Positions 33,547 to 43,531 of a DNA stretch of 47,199 nucleotides are shown here, one piece after another (within the stretch, counting starts at the first letter, position 1; every line of letters begins with the position of its first letter). A program made the position numbers and the translations under genes. A model generated the notes under the pieces. The model was not told the DNA's origin and searched no databases. It saw nothing but the letters and a program-made list of their open reading frames with translations. Source of the stretch: an uncultured Prevotellaceae bacterium (GTDB lineage Bacteria > Bacteroidota > Bacteroidia > Bacteroidales > Bacteroidaceae); assembly GCA_900317305.1 (NCBI GenBank), contig ONGG01000039.1:1-47199 (forward strand), written 5' to 3'.

Positions 33547-34398
33547 CTATTTCTTTTCTACCACGCTTACATTCATGCGGCCCACCGGGAACATGAAGCC
33601 ACGGTCTTTGAGCTGCTGATATACCGTCTCGTTCATATAGAAATATACAGTCCAGTAGTCCTCGGTCTTGCACCAGGTACGGGTCTGTGCCACGACACCC
33701 TTCTCACCAAACTCGGTGATGCTCACCCAAGGCGCAGCCACTGAAGGACACCCGTCTACCGGGCCCTGCACGATAAGCGGGTTCTGGGCCTGCACCTCGT
33801 TGATGGCAGCCTTCACCTTCTCGAGGTCGGTGCCATAGGCGAAGGTGTAGTCAAGGTCCACACGGCGGTATTTCTCCATGGTGTAGTTCTTCATCGTGCC
33901 GGTAGACAGCGGACCATTGGGGATGATCACGGTCTGTGCGTCGACAGTAAGGATGATGGTGTTGAAAATCTGAATTTCCTTTACAGTTCCTGCGAATCCC
34001 TGTGCCTCGATGTAGTCGCCCACCTTAAAGGGTTTGAAGAGCAGTATCATCACGCCACCGGCAAAGTTCTGCAGCGTGCCGCTCAACGCCAAGCCCACGG
34101 CCACGCCAGCCGAAGCGAACAGCGCGATGAACGACGAGGTCTCGATGCCCAGGATAGAGATGATAATGATGAGGAGCACGAGCCACAGCACCACACTCAC
34201 GATGCTCTTGATAAACGTGAAGAGCGAGGGGTCTACATTGCTCTTCTTCAGAGCCTTCACAGTGAGTTTGGTGATCCACTTGATGATCCACCGTCCGATG
34301 AGATAGACGATGATGGCGATAATCAGGTTCTTGCAGAACGACAATGCCCACTGCCCCATCATTGAATAGGTTTCTGGACTTAGGAATTTTTCTAACAT
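33547..34398 (-). CDS. mscS: Small-conductance mechanosensitive channel (MscS family)
   Basis: This 283-residue inner-membrane channel opens under membrane tension to release solutes during osmotic downshock. Three N-terminal helices end in the pore-lining TM3 with the Gly/Ala-rich pattern FASAGVAVGLALSGTLQNFAG, then the conserved KPFKVGDYIE and the beta-domain VTVDAQTVIIPNG-like strand. A cytoplasmic cage domain ends near MFPVGRMNVSVVEKK. Length matches minimal MscS proteins. It is transcribed alone, convergent with the carboxylesterase and divergent from the polysaccharide locus. Confidence 0.93.
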   Translation of the reverse strand: MLEKFLSPETYSMMGQWALSFCKNLIIAIIVYLIGRWIIKWITKLTVKALKKSNVDPSLFTFIKSIVSVVLWLVLLIIIISILGIETSSFIALFASAGVAVGLALSGTLQNFAGGVMILLFKPFKVGDYIEAQGFAGTVKEIQIFNTIILTVDAQTVIIPNGPLSTGTMKNYTMEKYRRVDLDYTFAYGTDLEKVKAAINEVQAQNPLIVQGPVDGCPSVAAPWVSITEFGEKGVVAQTRTWCKTEDYWTVYFYMNETVYQQLKDRGFMFPVGRMNVSVVEKK

Positions 34399-34590
34399 TT
34401 TTAAGTACTTTTAGTGAAGCACGGCATGAAAGTCAATACACGCTGACGTAGAGGGAGGATGTGTCATGGCGCCGTGATCCCATCGTGCGCACCTCCGCCT
34501 AACACCGCAAAAATAGTAAAAACTTTTGAGATATGATGCCCCGAACACTGATTTCTTGCACGATTTCGCCATTTTTAAAATAAAATGCAC

Positions 34591-34598
34591 TACCTTTG
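34591..34598 (+). promoter_or_regulatory. -7 box of the exopolysaccharide operon
   Basis: TACCTTTG followed by CA is a strong -7 match about 100 bases before the sugar transferase ATG at 34699. It sits inside the longer open frame starting at 34585, so that upstream start cannot be the one used from this promoter. It probably drives the plus-strand cluster to 44423. Bases 34399-34590 hold nothing else I can support. Confidence 0.6.
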
Positions 34599-34698
34599 CA
34601 ACAATTTTGCAAATTTGCGGTTATATTATAAAATAAAAGAGCGATTGGCAAGGGTATATTCTGAACAGGCGGCGAGCCTGGCATACAGTCACGACGCG

Positions 34699-35292
34699 AT
34701 GAACGCGTTCGAGCGCGGCGTGAAGCGGGTCACAGACTTTGTCTGTGCCCTGTTGGGGCTTATACTCCTCTCACCCCTGTTCCTGATGATTGCCCTGATC
34801 ATGAAGTTCCAGAAAAACGGTCCCGTGCTCTTCGCCCAGGAGCGTATCGGCTACGGCGGCAAGCCCTTCACCATCTACAAGTTCCGCACGCTGAGCACGG
34901 TGGTCGAGGACGAGGGGCCGCAACTTGTGGCGCAGAGCGACAATGTGAAGTCGACCCCCTTTGAGCGATACCTGCGCGAGCACCACTTCGACGAGCTGCC
35001 CCAACTGTGGAACGTGCTCGTGGGCGACATGTCGCTCGTGGGACCGCGCCCCGAACGCAAATACTTCATCAACCAGATCATGGAGCACACCCACGACTAC
35101 GAGCTCATCTACCAGATGCGGCCGGGCCTCACCTCCGAGGCCACCCTCTACAACGGCTACACCGACACCATGGAGAAGATGCTCAAGCGTCTCGACATGG
35201 ACATCCGCTATCTGGAGCACCGGTCGCTGGGACTCGATATGAAAATCATTCTGAGTACGATATACAATGTGCTGAGCGGGAAGAAATTCTGA
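34699..35292 (+). CDS. Undecaprenyl-phosphate sugar phosphotransferase (initiating enzyme)
   Basis: This 197-residue bacterial sugar transferase starts repeat-unit synthesis by moving a sugar-1-phosphate onto undecaprenyl phosphate. It has one N-terminal hydrophobic hairpin (FVCALLGLILLSPLFLMIAL), then PVLFAQERIGYGGKPFTIYK, LREHHFDELPQLWNVLVGDM and SLVGPRPERKYF, all hallmark motifs of the WbaP/EpsL C-terminal catalytic domain. Relatives of this short type have a single membrane segment. I start at ATG 34699 because the -7 box lies downstream of the earlier ATG; an intermediate TTG at about 34645 cannot be ruled out. First gene of the polysaccharide operon. Confidence 0.9.
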   Translation: MNAFERGVKRVTDFVCALLGLILLSPLFLMIALIMKFQKNGPVLFAQERIGYGGKPFTIYKFRTLSTVVEDEGPQLVAQSDNVKSTPFERYLREHHFDELPQLWNVLVGDMSLVGPRPERKYFINQIMEHTHDYELIYQMRPGLTSEATLYNGYTDTMEKMLKRLDMDIRYLEHRSLGLDMKIILSTIYNVLSGKKF

Positions 35293-35321
35293 GCACGGCA
35301 CACACAACTCTCAACCATCCT

Positions 35322-37937
35322 ATGAAAAAGAAAATCATACTTTTCATGCTGGCTTTCGTGCTGCCCATCATGGCAGTGGCACAGTCGTCGATGACCGACG
35401 ACCAGGTGTTCCGGTTCATCATCAAAGAGCACGAGGACGGCACCTCGCAACAGCAAATCGTGGTGAAGCTCATGCAGCGTGGCGTAGACATCACGCAAAT
35501 CAGGCGAGTACGCAAGAAATACGAGCGACTGGCCAAGGAGCAGGGTCTGGGAACGGTGTCGAACGATACAGAGAACACCGACGACCGCTCACGCACCAAC
35601 AGCAACAACAAGAAGAAGAAAACACAGTTGCAGGACTCCAAATACGACTCCAAGCTGCAGGACTACAGAGAGGACATGACACGCTACAACTCGGGCATGC
35701 GCATCAAGGATGACGCCACCACCGTCCGCACCTTCGACGAGGACGACGACGACTTCCTCGAGTTCCAGGACGAACTCAACGAATGGCTCCCCGGCGACAC
35801 CATCACCATGTATGAGAACCTGGTGGAGCGGCTGAAGAAGCAGAAGAAGAAAATCTACGGTCACGACCTGTTCAACAACAAGGACCTGACCTTCGAGCCC
35901 AATATGAACATCGCCACCCCCGACAACTATCGGCTCGGCCCGGGCGACAACGTGTATATCGACATCTACGGGGCATCGCAGAAGACCATCGAGGGCACTG
36001 TGTCGCCCGACGGCACCGTGGTGGTAGAGGGATTCGGCCCCATCGCGGTGGGAGGCATGACCGTGGCCCAGGCCAACTCGGCCATCCGCTCACGTCTGGG
36101 CTCCCGCTACCAGAGTTCCAAACTCAGGCTCACCGTGGGTGAGACCCGCTCGATCATGGTCAACGTGGTGGGCGACGTGAAGGTGCCCGGCACCTACACC
36201 CTCTCGGCCTTTGCTAGCGTGTTCCACGCCCTCTACATGGCCGGTGGCGTGACCGACCTCGGCACGCTGCGCAACATCAAGATCTACCGCAACAGCCAAC
36301 TCATCTCCACCGTCGACATCTACGACTACATCATCAACGGCCACATGACCGGCAACGTGCGCCTGCAAGACAACGACATGATCATGGTGGGCTCCTACGA
36401 CTGCCTCGTGGTGGTCGACGGCAAGGTGAAGCGGCCCATGTACTACGAGATGAAGCGCAACGAGAGCCTCGCCGCGCTCATCAAGTATGCCGGAGGATTC
36501 ACCGGCGACGCCTACAAGAAGTCGGTGCGCGTCATCAGGAAGACCGGCCGTGAGTTCTCCATCTTCAACGTCGATGAGTTCGACATGTCGTCGTTCAAAC
36601 TGGCTGATGGCGACTCCATCTCCGTCGACTCCATCCTCGACCGCTGGAGCAACATGGCCGAGGTGAAGGGCGCCGTGTTCCGTCCGGGCATGTACCAGGT
36701 GGGTGGCGAAATCACCTCGGTGCGCTCGCTCATCGAGCATGCCGAGGGTCTGCGTGAGGACGCCTTCACCGCCCATGCCGTGATGCACCGCATGAAGCCC
36801 GACCGCACCCTCGAGGTGCTGCGCCTCAACATCGATGGCATCCTCGACGGCACCATGGCCGACATCGACTTGAAGCCCAACGACGTGCTCTTCATCCCCA
36901 CGCGGCAAGACCTGATGGAAGAACAGACGCTCACCATCCATGGCGAGGTGCACTACCCCGGCATCTACAAATATGCCTCCAACGAGACCATCGAGGACTT
37001 CATCCTGCAGGCCGGCGGACTCACCGAGACGGCCTCTACGGTGAAGGTCGACGTGTCGCGGCGCGTCACCAACCCCCATGCGCTCACCACCGACTCCATC
37101 ATCGCCCACACCTTCAGCTTCGCCCTGAAAGACGGGTTCGTGATCGAAGGTGAGCCCGGATTCACCCTCATGCCCTTCGACGAGGTCTACGTGCGCAAGA
37201 GCCCTGGCTCCTACAAGCAGCAGAACGTGAGGATAGAGGGCGAGGTGATGTTTGCCGGCACCTATACCATATCGTCGAAGAACATGCGCCTGAGCGAGCT
37301 CGTGCAGACCGCCGGCGGCGTGAACGACCGCGCCTACACCAAGGGCGCCCGTCTGGAGCGCCGCTACACCCAGGAGGAGCGGCTCAACGCCATCGAGGCC
37401 CTGAAGAAGGCCCGCGAGCAGGCCGAGCTCAACCTGCAGGAGCAGATAGCCAAGAGCGGCAACGCCAACCTGGCCAACCTGAACCCCACCCAGCAGTTGC
37501 AGAAATATGAGGTGGGCGAGACCTACCCCGTGGGTATCGACCTGGCCGAGGCCCTTGCCAACCCCGGCGGCGACGAGGACATCGTGCTGCGCGAGGGCGA
37601 CCGCATCATCGTGCCGCAATACACCGGAACGGTGAAGATCAGCGGCGAGGTGATGCACCCCAACTCAGTGGTCTACGAGGCCGGAAAGAAAGCCAGCTAC
37701 TACATCGACCAGGCGGGCGGTTTCGGCACCAATGCCAGGAAGCGCCAGGCCTATATCATCTATATGAGCGGTAAGGTGGCCAAGGTGAGCCACGGCGCGA
37801 AGCCCCAGCCGGGTTGCGAGATCGTGGTGCCCTCGAAGCCCATCAGCAAGACATCGCTCCAGGAGACGCTGAGCATCGCCACCTCCGTGGCCTCGTTCGC
37901 AGCCATCATCGCCACCATCGCCAACGTCATCAAGTAG
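35322..37937 (+). CDS. Polysaccharide export protein with multiple SLBB domains (Wza-like)
   Basis: This 871-residue outer-membrane export protein has a signal peptide (KKKIILFMLAFVLPIMAVAQ) and a charged helical region of about 170 residues with an Asn/Lys-rich linker. The polysaccharide-export domain (NYRLGPGDNVYIDIYG, SPDGTVVVEGFGPIAVGGMT) lies near residues 195-270. A series of SLBB repeats follows (VNVVGDVKVPGTYTLSAF, AEVKGAVFRPGMYQVGG, LTIHGEVHYPGIYKYASN, VRIEGEVMFAGTYTISS, VKISGEVMHPNSVVYEAG). A hydrophobic C-terminal segment (SVASFAAIIATIANVI) closes it. It forms the secretion channel for the polymer. The start at 35322 is fixed by the signal peptide; the open frame continues upstream only as a shadow. 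Confidence 0.92.
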   Translation: MKKKIILFMLAFVLPIMAVAQSSMTDDQVFRFIIKEHEDGTSQQQIVVKLMQRGVDITQIRRVRKKYERLAKEQGLGTVSNDTENTDDRSRTNSNNKKKKTQLQDSKYDSKLQDYREDMTRYNSGMRIKDDATTVRTFDEDDDDFLEFQDELNEWLPGDTITMYENLVERLKKQKKKIYGHDLFNNKDLTFEPNMNIATPDNYRLGPGDNVYIDIYGASQKTIEGTVSPDGTVVVEGFGPIAVGGMTVAQANSAIRSRLGSRYQSSKLRLTVGETRSIMVNVVGDVKVPGTYTLSAFASVFHALYMAGGVTDLGTLRNIKIYRNSQLISTVDIYDYIINGHMTGNVRLQDNDMIMVGSYDCLVVVDGKVKRPMYYEMKRNESLAALIKYAGGFTGDAYKKSVRVIRKTGREFSIFNVDEFDMSSFKLADGDSISVDSILDRWSNMAEVKGAVFRPGMYQVGGEITSVRSLIEHAEGLREDAFTAHAVMHRMKPDRTLEVLRLNIDGILDGTMADIDLKPNDVLFIPTRQDLMEEQTLTIHGEVHYPGIYKYASNETIEDFILQAGGLTETASTVKVDVSRRVTNPHALTTDSIIAHTFSFALKDGFVIEGEPGFTLMPFDEVYVRKSPGSYKQQNVRIEGEVMFAGTYTISSKNMRLSELVQTAGGVNDRAYTKGARLERRYTQEERLNAIEALKKAREQAELNLQEQIAKSGNANLANLNPTQQLQKYEVGETYPVGIDLAEALANPGGDEDIVLREGDRIIVPQYTGTVKISGEVMHPNSVVYEAGKKASYYIDQAGGFGTNARKRQAYIIYMSGKVAKVSHGAKPQPGCEIVVPSKPISKTSLQETLSIATSVASFAAIIATIANVIK

Positions 37938-37998
37938 GCGGGCGGCACTGGCCGATGGGCACAGGAGACGGTGGAGGTCAAGAAAAGCAATATCCTGC

Positions 37999-39351
37999 AT
38001 GAGCCATATAGACCTGAACAGCATTTTCGGCGCCGACAAGCGCACGGCTCTGATGAGGAAGAACATCCTGTTTTCGTTTCTCATCAAGGGATGGTCGGGT
38101 GTGGTCACCTTCTTGCTGGTGCCCATCACCCTCCACTGCCTGGGCGAATACAAGAACGGGCTGTGGCTCACCATCAGTTCGATGCTTATCTGGATCGACA
38201 ACCTCGACATCGGACTAGGAAACGGACTGCGCAACAAGTTGGCCACCCATCTGGCACACGACGACACCACGAAGGCACGCGAGGCAGTCACCTGCACCTT
38301 CGTCATGCTCGGGGTCATCATTATCCCCGTCATGCTGCTCACCATCGCCGTCGCCCATCATGTCGACCTCTATGGTTTCATGAACGTGGACCCCACGCTC
38401 GTGGGCAATCTCGAGAGCGTGGTCATCGTGGCCATCATCTTCGTGTGCTCCACATTCATCTTCAAGTTTATCGGCAACTTCTACCTCGGACTGCAACTGC
38501 CTGCCGTCAACAACCTGCTCATCGCCATTGGCCACACGCTGGCACTCATCGGCACCACTGCGGTCTACCTCAGCGGAAGCCACTCGCTCATGTGGATAGC
38601 GGTGGTGAACACCTGCGCGCCACTGGCGGCCTACCTCATGGCCTACCCCTACACGTTCTACAAGCAGTATCCCCAACTGAGGCCCTCGCTGCAGTTCTTC
38701 AACAAGAAAGAGGTGGCCGGACTGTTCACCATCGGCGTGAAGTTCTTCATGCTCCAGATATCGGGCATCCTGCTCTTCATGACGTCGAACATCCTCATTT
38801 CCAAGCTGTTCAGTCCCGCCATGGTCACGCCCTATCAGATAGCCTACCGCTATTTCACCATCGCCATGCTGATGTTCACCATCATCAGCACCCCCTACTG
38901 GACGGCCACCACCGACGCCTACGAGCGGGGCGACATGCAGTGGATACGCGACTCGCGCCGGCGGCTCGACAAAATTGTGCTCGTCATCATGGCCATGCTC
39001 GCCGTGATGGCAGCGGTGTCGCCGTTGGTCTACAGGGTCTGGATAGGTTCCGATGTCGACATCCCCTTCTCGCTGAGTCTGCTGATGGCCATCTACATGG
39101 GCGTGATACTGGCCAGCCTGAGCTACTCGTTCTACCTCAACGGCATGGGGGCGCTCACCCTGCAGCTCATCATGACCCTCGGGGCGGCCATCGTCTTCAT
39201 ACCGCTCACCTATATCACCACCCGGCTCTGGCCCGGCATCAACAGCGTGGTACTCACCATGATAGCCGTCAACCTGCCTGGACTGTTGGTCAACATACTG
39301 CAATACAAGAAGATTGTCGGGGGCACAGCCTCAGGCATCTGGACAAGATAA
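37999..39351 (+). CDS. Polysaccharide flippase (Wzx/MATE-like)
   Basis: This 450-residue integral membrane protein has about twelve hydrophobic segments. The N-terminal pattern NILFSFLIKGWSGVVTFLLV followed by LTISSMLIWIDNLDIGLGNG fits Wzx-type O-unit flippases. It should move lipid-linked repeat units across the inner membrane. It follows the export gene by 61 bp in the same operon, and the next gene starts four bases after its stop. No other function fits the context as well. Confidence 0.88.
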   Translation: MSHIDLNSIFGADKRTALMRKNILFSFLIKGWSGVVTFLLVPITLHCLGEYKNGLWLTISSMLIWIDNLDIGLGNGLRNKLATHLAHDDTTKAREAVTCTFVMLGVIIIPVMLLTIAVAHHVDLYGFMNVDPTLVGNLESVVIVAIIFVCSTFIFKFIGNFYLGLQLPAVNNLLIAIGHTLALIGTTAVYLSGSHSLMWIAVVNTCAPLAAYLMAYPYTFYKQYPQLRPSLQFFNKKEVAGLFTIGVKFFMLQISGILLFMTSNILISKLFSPAMVTPYQIAYRYFTIAMLMFTIISTPYWTATTDAYERGDMQWIRDSRRRLDKIVLVIMAMLAVMAAVSPLVYRVWIGSDVDIPFSLSLLMAIYMGVILASLSYSFYLNGMGALTLQLIMTLGAAIVFIPLTYITTRLWPGINSVVLTMIAVNLPGLLVNILQYKKIVGGTASGIWTR

Positions 39352-39355
39352 CGTC

Positions 39356-40192
39356 ATGCATCAAGCACACACCGCCATACTGATGGCCACCTACAACGGG
39401 GCAAGGCACCTGAGAGAGCAAATCGACTCGATACTCGCCCAGACCGACCACGACTGGACGCTCTTCGTGCACGACGACGGGTCGGCCGACGACACCATGG
39501 CCATTCTCCACGAGTATGCTGCCGCCCACCGCCAGGTGGTGGTGCTCGACTATCCGCCCACGGGCGGTGCGTGTGCCAATTTCCTCGGCATGATGCAGCG
39601 GGTGGAGGCCCAGTACTATCTTTTTGCCGACCAGGACGACGTGTGGCTGAGCGACAAGGTGAGACTTTCACGTGAGGAGATGCTGCGGCAGGAGGCCGCC
39701 CACCCACAGGCTCCGGTGGTGGTGCACACCGACCTCGTGGTGGCCGACGAGCAACTGAACGTGGTGGCCCCGTCGTTCATGAAGTATACCGCCACAAGGC
39801 CCGAGTTCATCACCTCGTTCGACGAGTGCGTGCTGCCCTTCGTCACCGGATGCACGATGATGTTCAACGCCGAGGCCCGCAGGGCCACCCTACTTCCCGC
39901 CCGCGAGGCCACCATGCACGACGTGTGGATAACCCTCTGCTGCATGAGCAAGGGGGGCGTGGTGAGCGTGGTGCCCACCCCGCTGGTGCTCTATCGCCAG
40001 CACGGCGACAACGCCATCGGCGCCCGTGACATCCACACCGTAGGCCTGCGCTACAGGGTCGGCCACCTGCTCACCATCGTGCGCAACAACAGGGCCCACT
40101 ACAAGATGCTCCGCCGCCTGGGCTACGGGTCGGTTTGGAAATATATCCGGCATAAGATAATATATCGCGACAAAGTGCGTCATTCTAAATAG
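39356..40192 (+). CDS. Family 2 glycosyltransferase
   Basis: This 278-residue GT-A enzyme begins HTAILMATYNGARHLREQID. The nucleotide-binding acidic motif is FVHDDGSADDTM, and FADQDDVWLSDK gives the metal-binding D-x-D, typical of rhamnosyltransferase-like GT2 proteins. A late LYRQHGDNAIGARD segment is also typical. It adds one sugar to the growing lipid-linked repeat unit on the cytoplasmic side. The start is ATG 39356, four bases after the flippase stop; the frame's earlier ATG lies inside the flippase and adds nothing family-like. Confidence 0.9.
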   Translation: MHQAHTAILMATYNGARHLREQIDSILAQTDHDWTLFVHDDGSADDTMAILHEYAAAHRQVVVLDYPPTGGACANFLGMMQRVEAQYYLFADQDDVWLSDKVRLSREEMLRQEAAHPQAPVVVHTDLVVADEQLNVVAPSFMKYTATRPEFITSFDECVLPFVTGCTMMFNAEARRATLLPAREATMHDVWITLCCMSKGGVVSVVPTPLVLYRQHGDNAIGARDIHTVGLRYRVGHLLTIVRNNRAHYKMLRRLGYGSVWKYIRHKIIYRDKVRHSK

Positions 40193-40215
40193 AACACCAT
40201 TTCACCATCATATCA

Positions 40216-41316
40216 ATGCAAGAGCATATGGAAGAATACAAGAAGAAAAAAATCATCATCGACTCTTTCAAACTGATGCACATCATCAAGAAAGACAAGA
40301 AAATGATGTCGCTGTTCCTCGTCCTGGCCGCCGTGCTCGGACTGGCCATTGCCTTCGGCACACCAAAGGAATACAAAGCATCGGTGATGCTGGCACCCGA
40401 GACGTCGACAGCCAACAGCCTCACGTCGAATATCTCGTCGCTGGCATCCATGGTGGGCATGGACATGAACTTTGACAACAACTCCGACGCCATCTACCCG
40501 GAACTCTACCCCGACCTCATCCAGTCGACCGACTTTCTCGTCGACCTCTTCCCCATACAGGTAGAGACCAAAGACGGGGCCGTGACCACCAACTTCTACG
40601 ACTATCTGCTCAACCACACCCGCAAGGCATGGTACACCCTGCCCGCACAATGGGCCACGCAGATAGCCACCAAACTCATGTCGGACAACGTGGCCTACAG
40701 CAAGGACGAGAACAAGGTCGACCCCTTCAGGCTCACCAAGCAGCAGCACGACATCGCCACCAGCATCGGCAAGAGCATCGACTGCCGGGTAGACAAGAAG
40801 ACGAGCGTCATCACCATCGAGGTGAAAGACCAAGACCCCGTGATAGCAGCCACCATGGCCGACTCGGTGAAAAACCGCCTGCAGGTGTTCATCACCGACT
40901 ACCGCACGAAGAAGGCCCGCAACGACCTGGCCTACATGGAGCAACTCTTCGCCGAGGCCCGCGAGCAGTATGTGAAGGCCCGCCAGCAGTTCGCCGCCTT
41001 CGCCGACAAGAACCAGGAGGTGGTGCTCCAGGCCTACAAGTCGAAGCAAGACGACCTGGAGAACGACATGCAACTCAAATACAACGCCTATACCCAAGTC
41101 TACGAGCAACTGCAACTCTCGAAGGCCAAGGTGCAGGAGCGCACGCCGGCCTTCACCGTAGTGCAGTCGGCATCGGTGCCCATCAAGCACTGCAACAAGT
41201 CGAAAATCTCGGTGCTGCTCACCACCATGTTCCTCGGTGCCGTGCTCCGCATCATCATCATCATGATCAAACGTAGGAAAGAAGTGTTCAGGATTGTCAC
41301 CGTAGAGCAGAAATGA
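40216..41316 (+). CDS. Chain-length determinant protein (Wzz-like), first copy
   Basis: This 366-residue protein has the Wzz/PCP layout. The cytoplasmic N-terminus is rich in Lys, with a first membrane segment LFLVLAAVLGLAIAFG near residue 35-50. A large periplasmic coiled-coil part (TKKARNDLAYMEQLFAEARE, QVYEQLQLSKAKVQE) and a second membrane segment near the C-terminus (SVLLTTMFLGAVLRIIIIMI) follow. No Walker-type tyrosine kinase domain is attached. It sets polymer length together with the polymerase. Its end overlaps the next gene by four bases (ATGA). Confidence 0.88.
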   Translation: MQEHMEEYKKKKIIIDSFKLMHIIKKDKKMMSLFLVLAAVLGLAIAFGTPKEYKASVMLAPETSTANSLTSNISSLASMVGMDMNFDNNSDAIYPELYPDLIQSTDFLVDLFPIQVETKDGAVTTNFYDYLLNHTRKAWYTLPAQWATQIATKLMSDNVAYSKDENKVDPFRLTKQQHDIATSIGKSIDCRVDKKTSVITIEVKDQDPVIAATMADSVKNRLQVFITDYRTKKARNDLAYMEQLFAEAREQYVKARQQFAAFADKNQEVVLQAYKSKQDDLENDMQLKYNAYTQVYEQLQLSKAKVQERTPAFTVVQSASVPIKHCNKSKISVLLTTMFLGAVLRIIIIMIKRRKEVFRIVTVEQK

Positions 41317-42320
41317 CACAGACCCACAGAGACACATGGAGTGCCTGGCATGAATGTGCCAGCCACTGGAAGATATTCCTCGCCGTCGGCACCCTCGCCC
41401 TGCTGGCAGCCATCATCGTGTCGGCTGGCATCCCCGAACAATATTCCGCACAGGTGAAGGTCTCCGACGAGCGTAAGGAGACCGACATCCTCATCGGCCT
41501 CAACGCCTTCTCGGCCTGGGCAAGAGGGGCGGTGAACCAGCGCAAGGGCCTGCGCATGCCCGAGGTCTACGCCAAGACCGTCACCACGCGCGAGTTCGCC
41601 AAGATGCTCTCCAAGGTGAAGGTCGAGGGCTACGGCACCGACTACTACCACTACATCCTGGAGCACCACAAGCAGCCGTGGTGGAACCGGGTGGCCAGAT
41701 GGTGGAGCGCGGAGAAGAGCGAGCAAGAGCAGGTGATCGATATCATCAACGACAACATCCGTTCGGAGTCGTCGTCAATCTACAACACCACCATCCTGCA
41801 GGTGACCGACCAGGACCCCCTGGTGGCGGCAATGATGGTCGACTCGGTGTGCATGCTGCTCGAAGACCGCCTCGTGCGCTACCAGCACAGCCGTGCCACA
41901 CTCGACTACTTCCACGCGCAAATGAAGACATCGGAAGCCGAGGCCCACTTCAAGAAACTGCAGAAGGCCTACATCGACTTCACCGACAGCCATTCCGACA
42001 TCTCTTCGCCTGCCGTGCAGACCGCCGCCGACCAACTGCAGAAGGAGTACGACGCCGCCTTCGACAACTACAACAAGGAGTGTGAGCAGTTGAGGCGCGC
42101 CCAGGCCCTCGTGCACAAGCAGCCGGCCACCTTCGCCATCCTGAAGAATACCACCGTGCCCGTGAAGCGGTCGCAGCCGGCCACCATCGGATACGTGCTC
42201 TCCTTCCTCTTCGTCGCCCTCACCCTCACCACATGGGTCATTCTGGGTAGGCGCAAACTGCAGGAACTGAGAACCCCACAAGCCACCAACAACGCCACCA
42301 ACAACGTCGTATGGATATAG
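41313..42320 (+). CDS. Chain-length determinant-like protein (Wzz-like), second copy
   Basis: This 335-residue protein has the same layout as the preceding gene: a membrane segment IFLAVGTLALLAAIIVSAGI close to the N-terminus, then a periplasmic helical region (TSEAEAHFKKLQKAYIDFTD, NKECEQLRRAQALVHKQ). The closing segment includes the Pro-containing VPVKRSQPATIGYVLSFLFV. It is clearly diverged from the first copy rather than a recent duplicate. It starts within the previous stop (ATGA), so the two are probably translationally coupled and may form a mixed complex. It overlaps the polymerase gene by ten bases. Confidence 0.85.
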   Translation: MTQTHRDTWSAWHECASHWKIFLAVGTLALLAAIIVSAGIPEQYSAQVKVSDERKETDILIGLNAFSAWARGAVNQRKGLRMPEVYAKTVTTREFAKMLSKVKVEGYGTDYYHYILEHHKQPWWNRVARWWSAEKSEQEQVIDIINDNIRSESSSIYNTTILQVTDQDPLVAAMMVDSVCMLLEDRLVRYQHSRATLDYFHAQMKTSEAEAHFKKLQKAYIDFTDSHSDISSPAVQTAADQLQKEYDAAFDNYNKECEQLRRAQALVHKQPATFAILKNTTVPVKRSQPATIGYVLSFLFVALTLTTWVILGRRKLQELRTPQATNNATNNVVWI

Positions 42321-43531
42321 TCTTCATCATCGTCCTGATCATCATGCTCGTGGCCTTCCTCACCCTGAGGATAGGCGACGTGTTCGCGCCGTGGACCATC
42401 ACCGCCACCATCTGGCTGGCCATTCTGGTGATGTTCCAGTTTCAAGGCGACCTGCTCTATCCTCTCGGCGACCAGTTCTACGGATGCCTCATGCTGTGGG
42501 TGCCCATCTTCTGCGGCTCGGCACTCATCACCTATTTCGTGATGCCGAGCAACGGCAACTCACAAGCTCTCTCGGCCGAGATTCCCGAACTCAACCACAC
42601 GATATTCAACGTGCTCTACGCCATCTCGATGATCATCACCCCACTCTACCTCTACGAGATCATGAAGACGGTGATGCAGTTCGACACGGCCGACATGCTC
42701 TACAACCTGCGTGTGCTGGCCGTGCATGGCGACGAGAGCCATGGTTTCCTCAACTATTCGTATGTGCTCAACCAGGTGCTGCTGGTGGTGGCCCTGTGGC
42801 AGTATCCCAGGGTGCCCATGTGGCAACTGGTCACCATCATCATCGCCAGTCTGATGAGCGCTTTCGCCATCATGGAGAAAGGCATGGTGTTTTTCCTCTT
42901 TGCCGCCATCCTCTTCACGCTCTACGAGAAAAGGGTGATACGCATGAGGTCGATATTCTTCTCGGCGCTCTTCATCGTGGTGCTGTTCTTCTTTATCAAC
43001 GTGGCGCGCGACTACCGTGAGGATGCCAACCCCGACGAGGCCACCACCTTCCTCGACTTCTTCGCCATCTACGTGCTCTCGCCCAGCGTGGCCTTCGAGC
43101 GCGTGCAGGAAGACCTCTCGCCGCAGTTTGGCTCACACACCTTCCAGACGCTCTACCTCTTCCTCAACCGCTTCGGCGGCGACTACGAGGTGAACACCAA
43201 GTTGCAGGAGTTTGTATGGGTGCCGCTGCCCACCAATGTGTATACCGTGTTCCAGCCCTTCTTCGAGGACTTCAAATACAAGGGGGTGGCTCTCTTCGCC
43301 CTGTTCTATGGCTTGTTCTCGGGATGGTGCTACCGGCTCATGCGCAACGGCGACGGGTTCGGCAAGTGCCTCTATGTGTATGTGGTCTACGTGCTGGCCC
43401 TGCAGTTCTTCCAGGAGAACGTGTTTGTGAGCATCGTCACCATCATCCAGTTCATGTTCTTCGTTCTTCTCATCCAGCAGCAGAAGTTGAAGATGGACTT
43501 CACCCCTCAACCCTCACCCGACAATGGCTAA
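42311..43531 (+). CDS. O-antigen/exopolysaccharide polymerase (Wzy-like)
   Basis: This 406-residue polytopic protein has ten or more hydrophobic segments and no soluble catalytic domain. The combination of many helices, a large loop with scattered Arg residues (VARDYREDANPDEA, LNRFGGDYEVNT) and a position between Wzz-like and GT2 genes fits a repeat-unit polymerase acting at the periplasmic face of the inner membrane. Wzy proteins share little sequence, so the call rests on topology and context. It overlaps the preceding gene by ten bases and the next by eight. Confidence 0.78.
   Translation: MDIVFIIVLIIMLVAFLTLRIGDVFAPWTITATIWLAILVMFQFQGDLLYPLGDQFYGCLMLWVPIFCGSALITYFVMPSNGNSQALSAEIPELNHTIFNVLYAISMIITPLYLYEIMKTVMQFDTADMLYNLRVLAVHGDESHGFLNYSYVLNQVLLVVALWQYPRVPMWQLVTIIIASLMSAFAIMEKGMVFFLFAAILFTLYEKRVIRMRSIFFSALFIVVLFFFINVARDYREDANPDEATTFLDFFAIYVLSPSVAFERVQEDLSPQFGSHTFQTLYLFLNRFGGDYEVNTKLQEFVWVPLPTNVYTVFQPFFEDFKYKGVALFALFYGLFSGWCYRLMRNGDGFGKCLYVYVVYVLALQFFQENVFVSIVTIIQFMFFVLLIQQQKLKMDFTPQPSPDNG

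Noticed and set aside
36090-37658. A 522-codon minus-strand frame opposite the SLBB export gene
   Set aside because: Shadow of a real gene with signal peptide and repeated SLBB domains on the plus strand.
38215-39303. A 362-codon minus-strand frame opposite the flippase
   Set aside because: Low-complexity acidic/His-rich mirror; the plus strand encodes a clear membrane protein.
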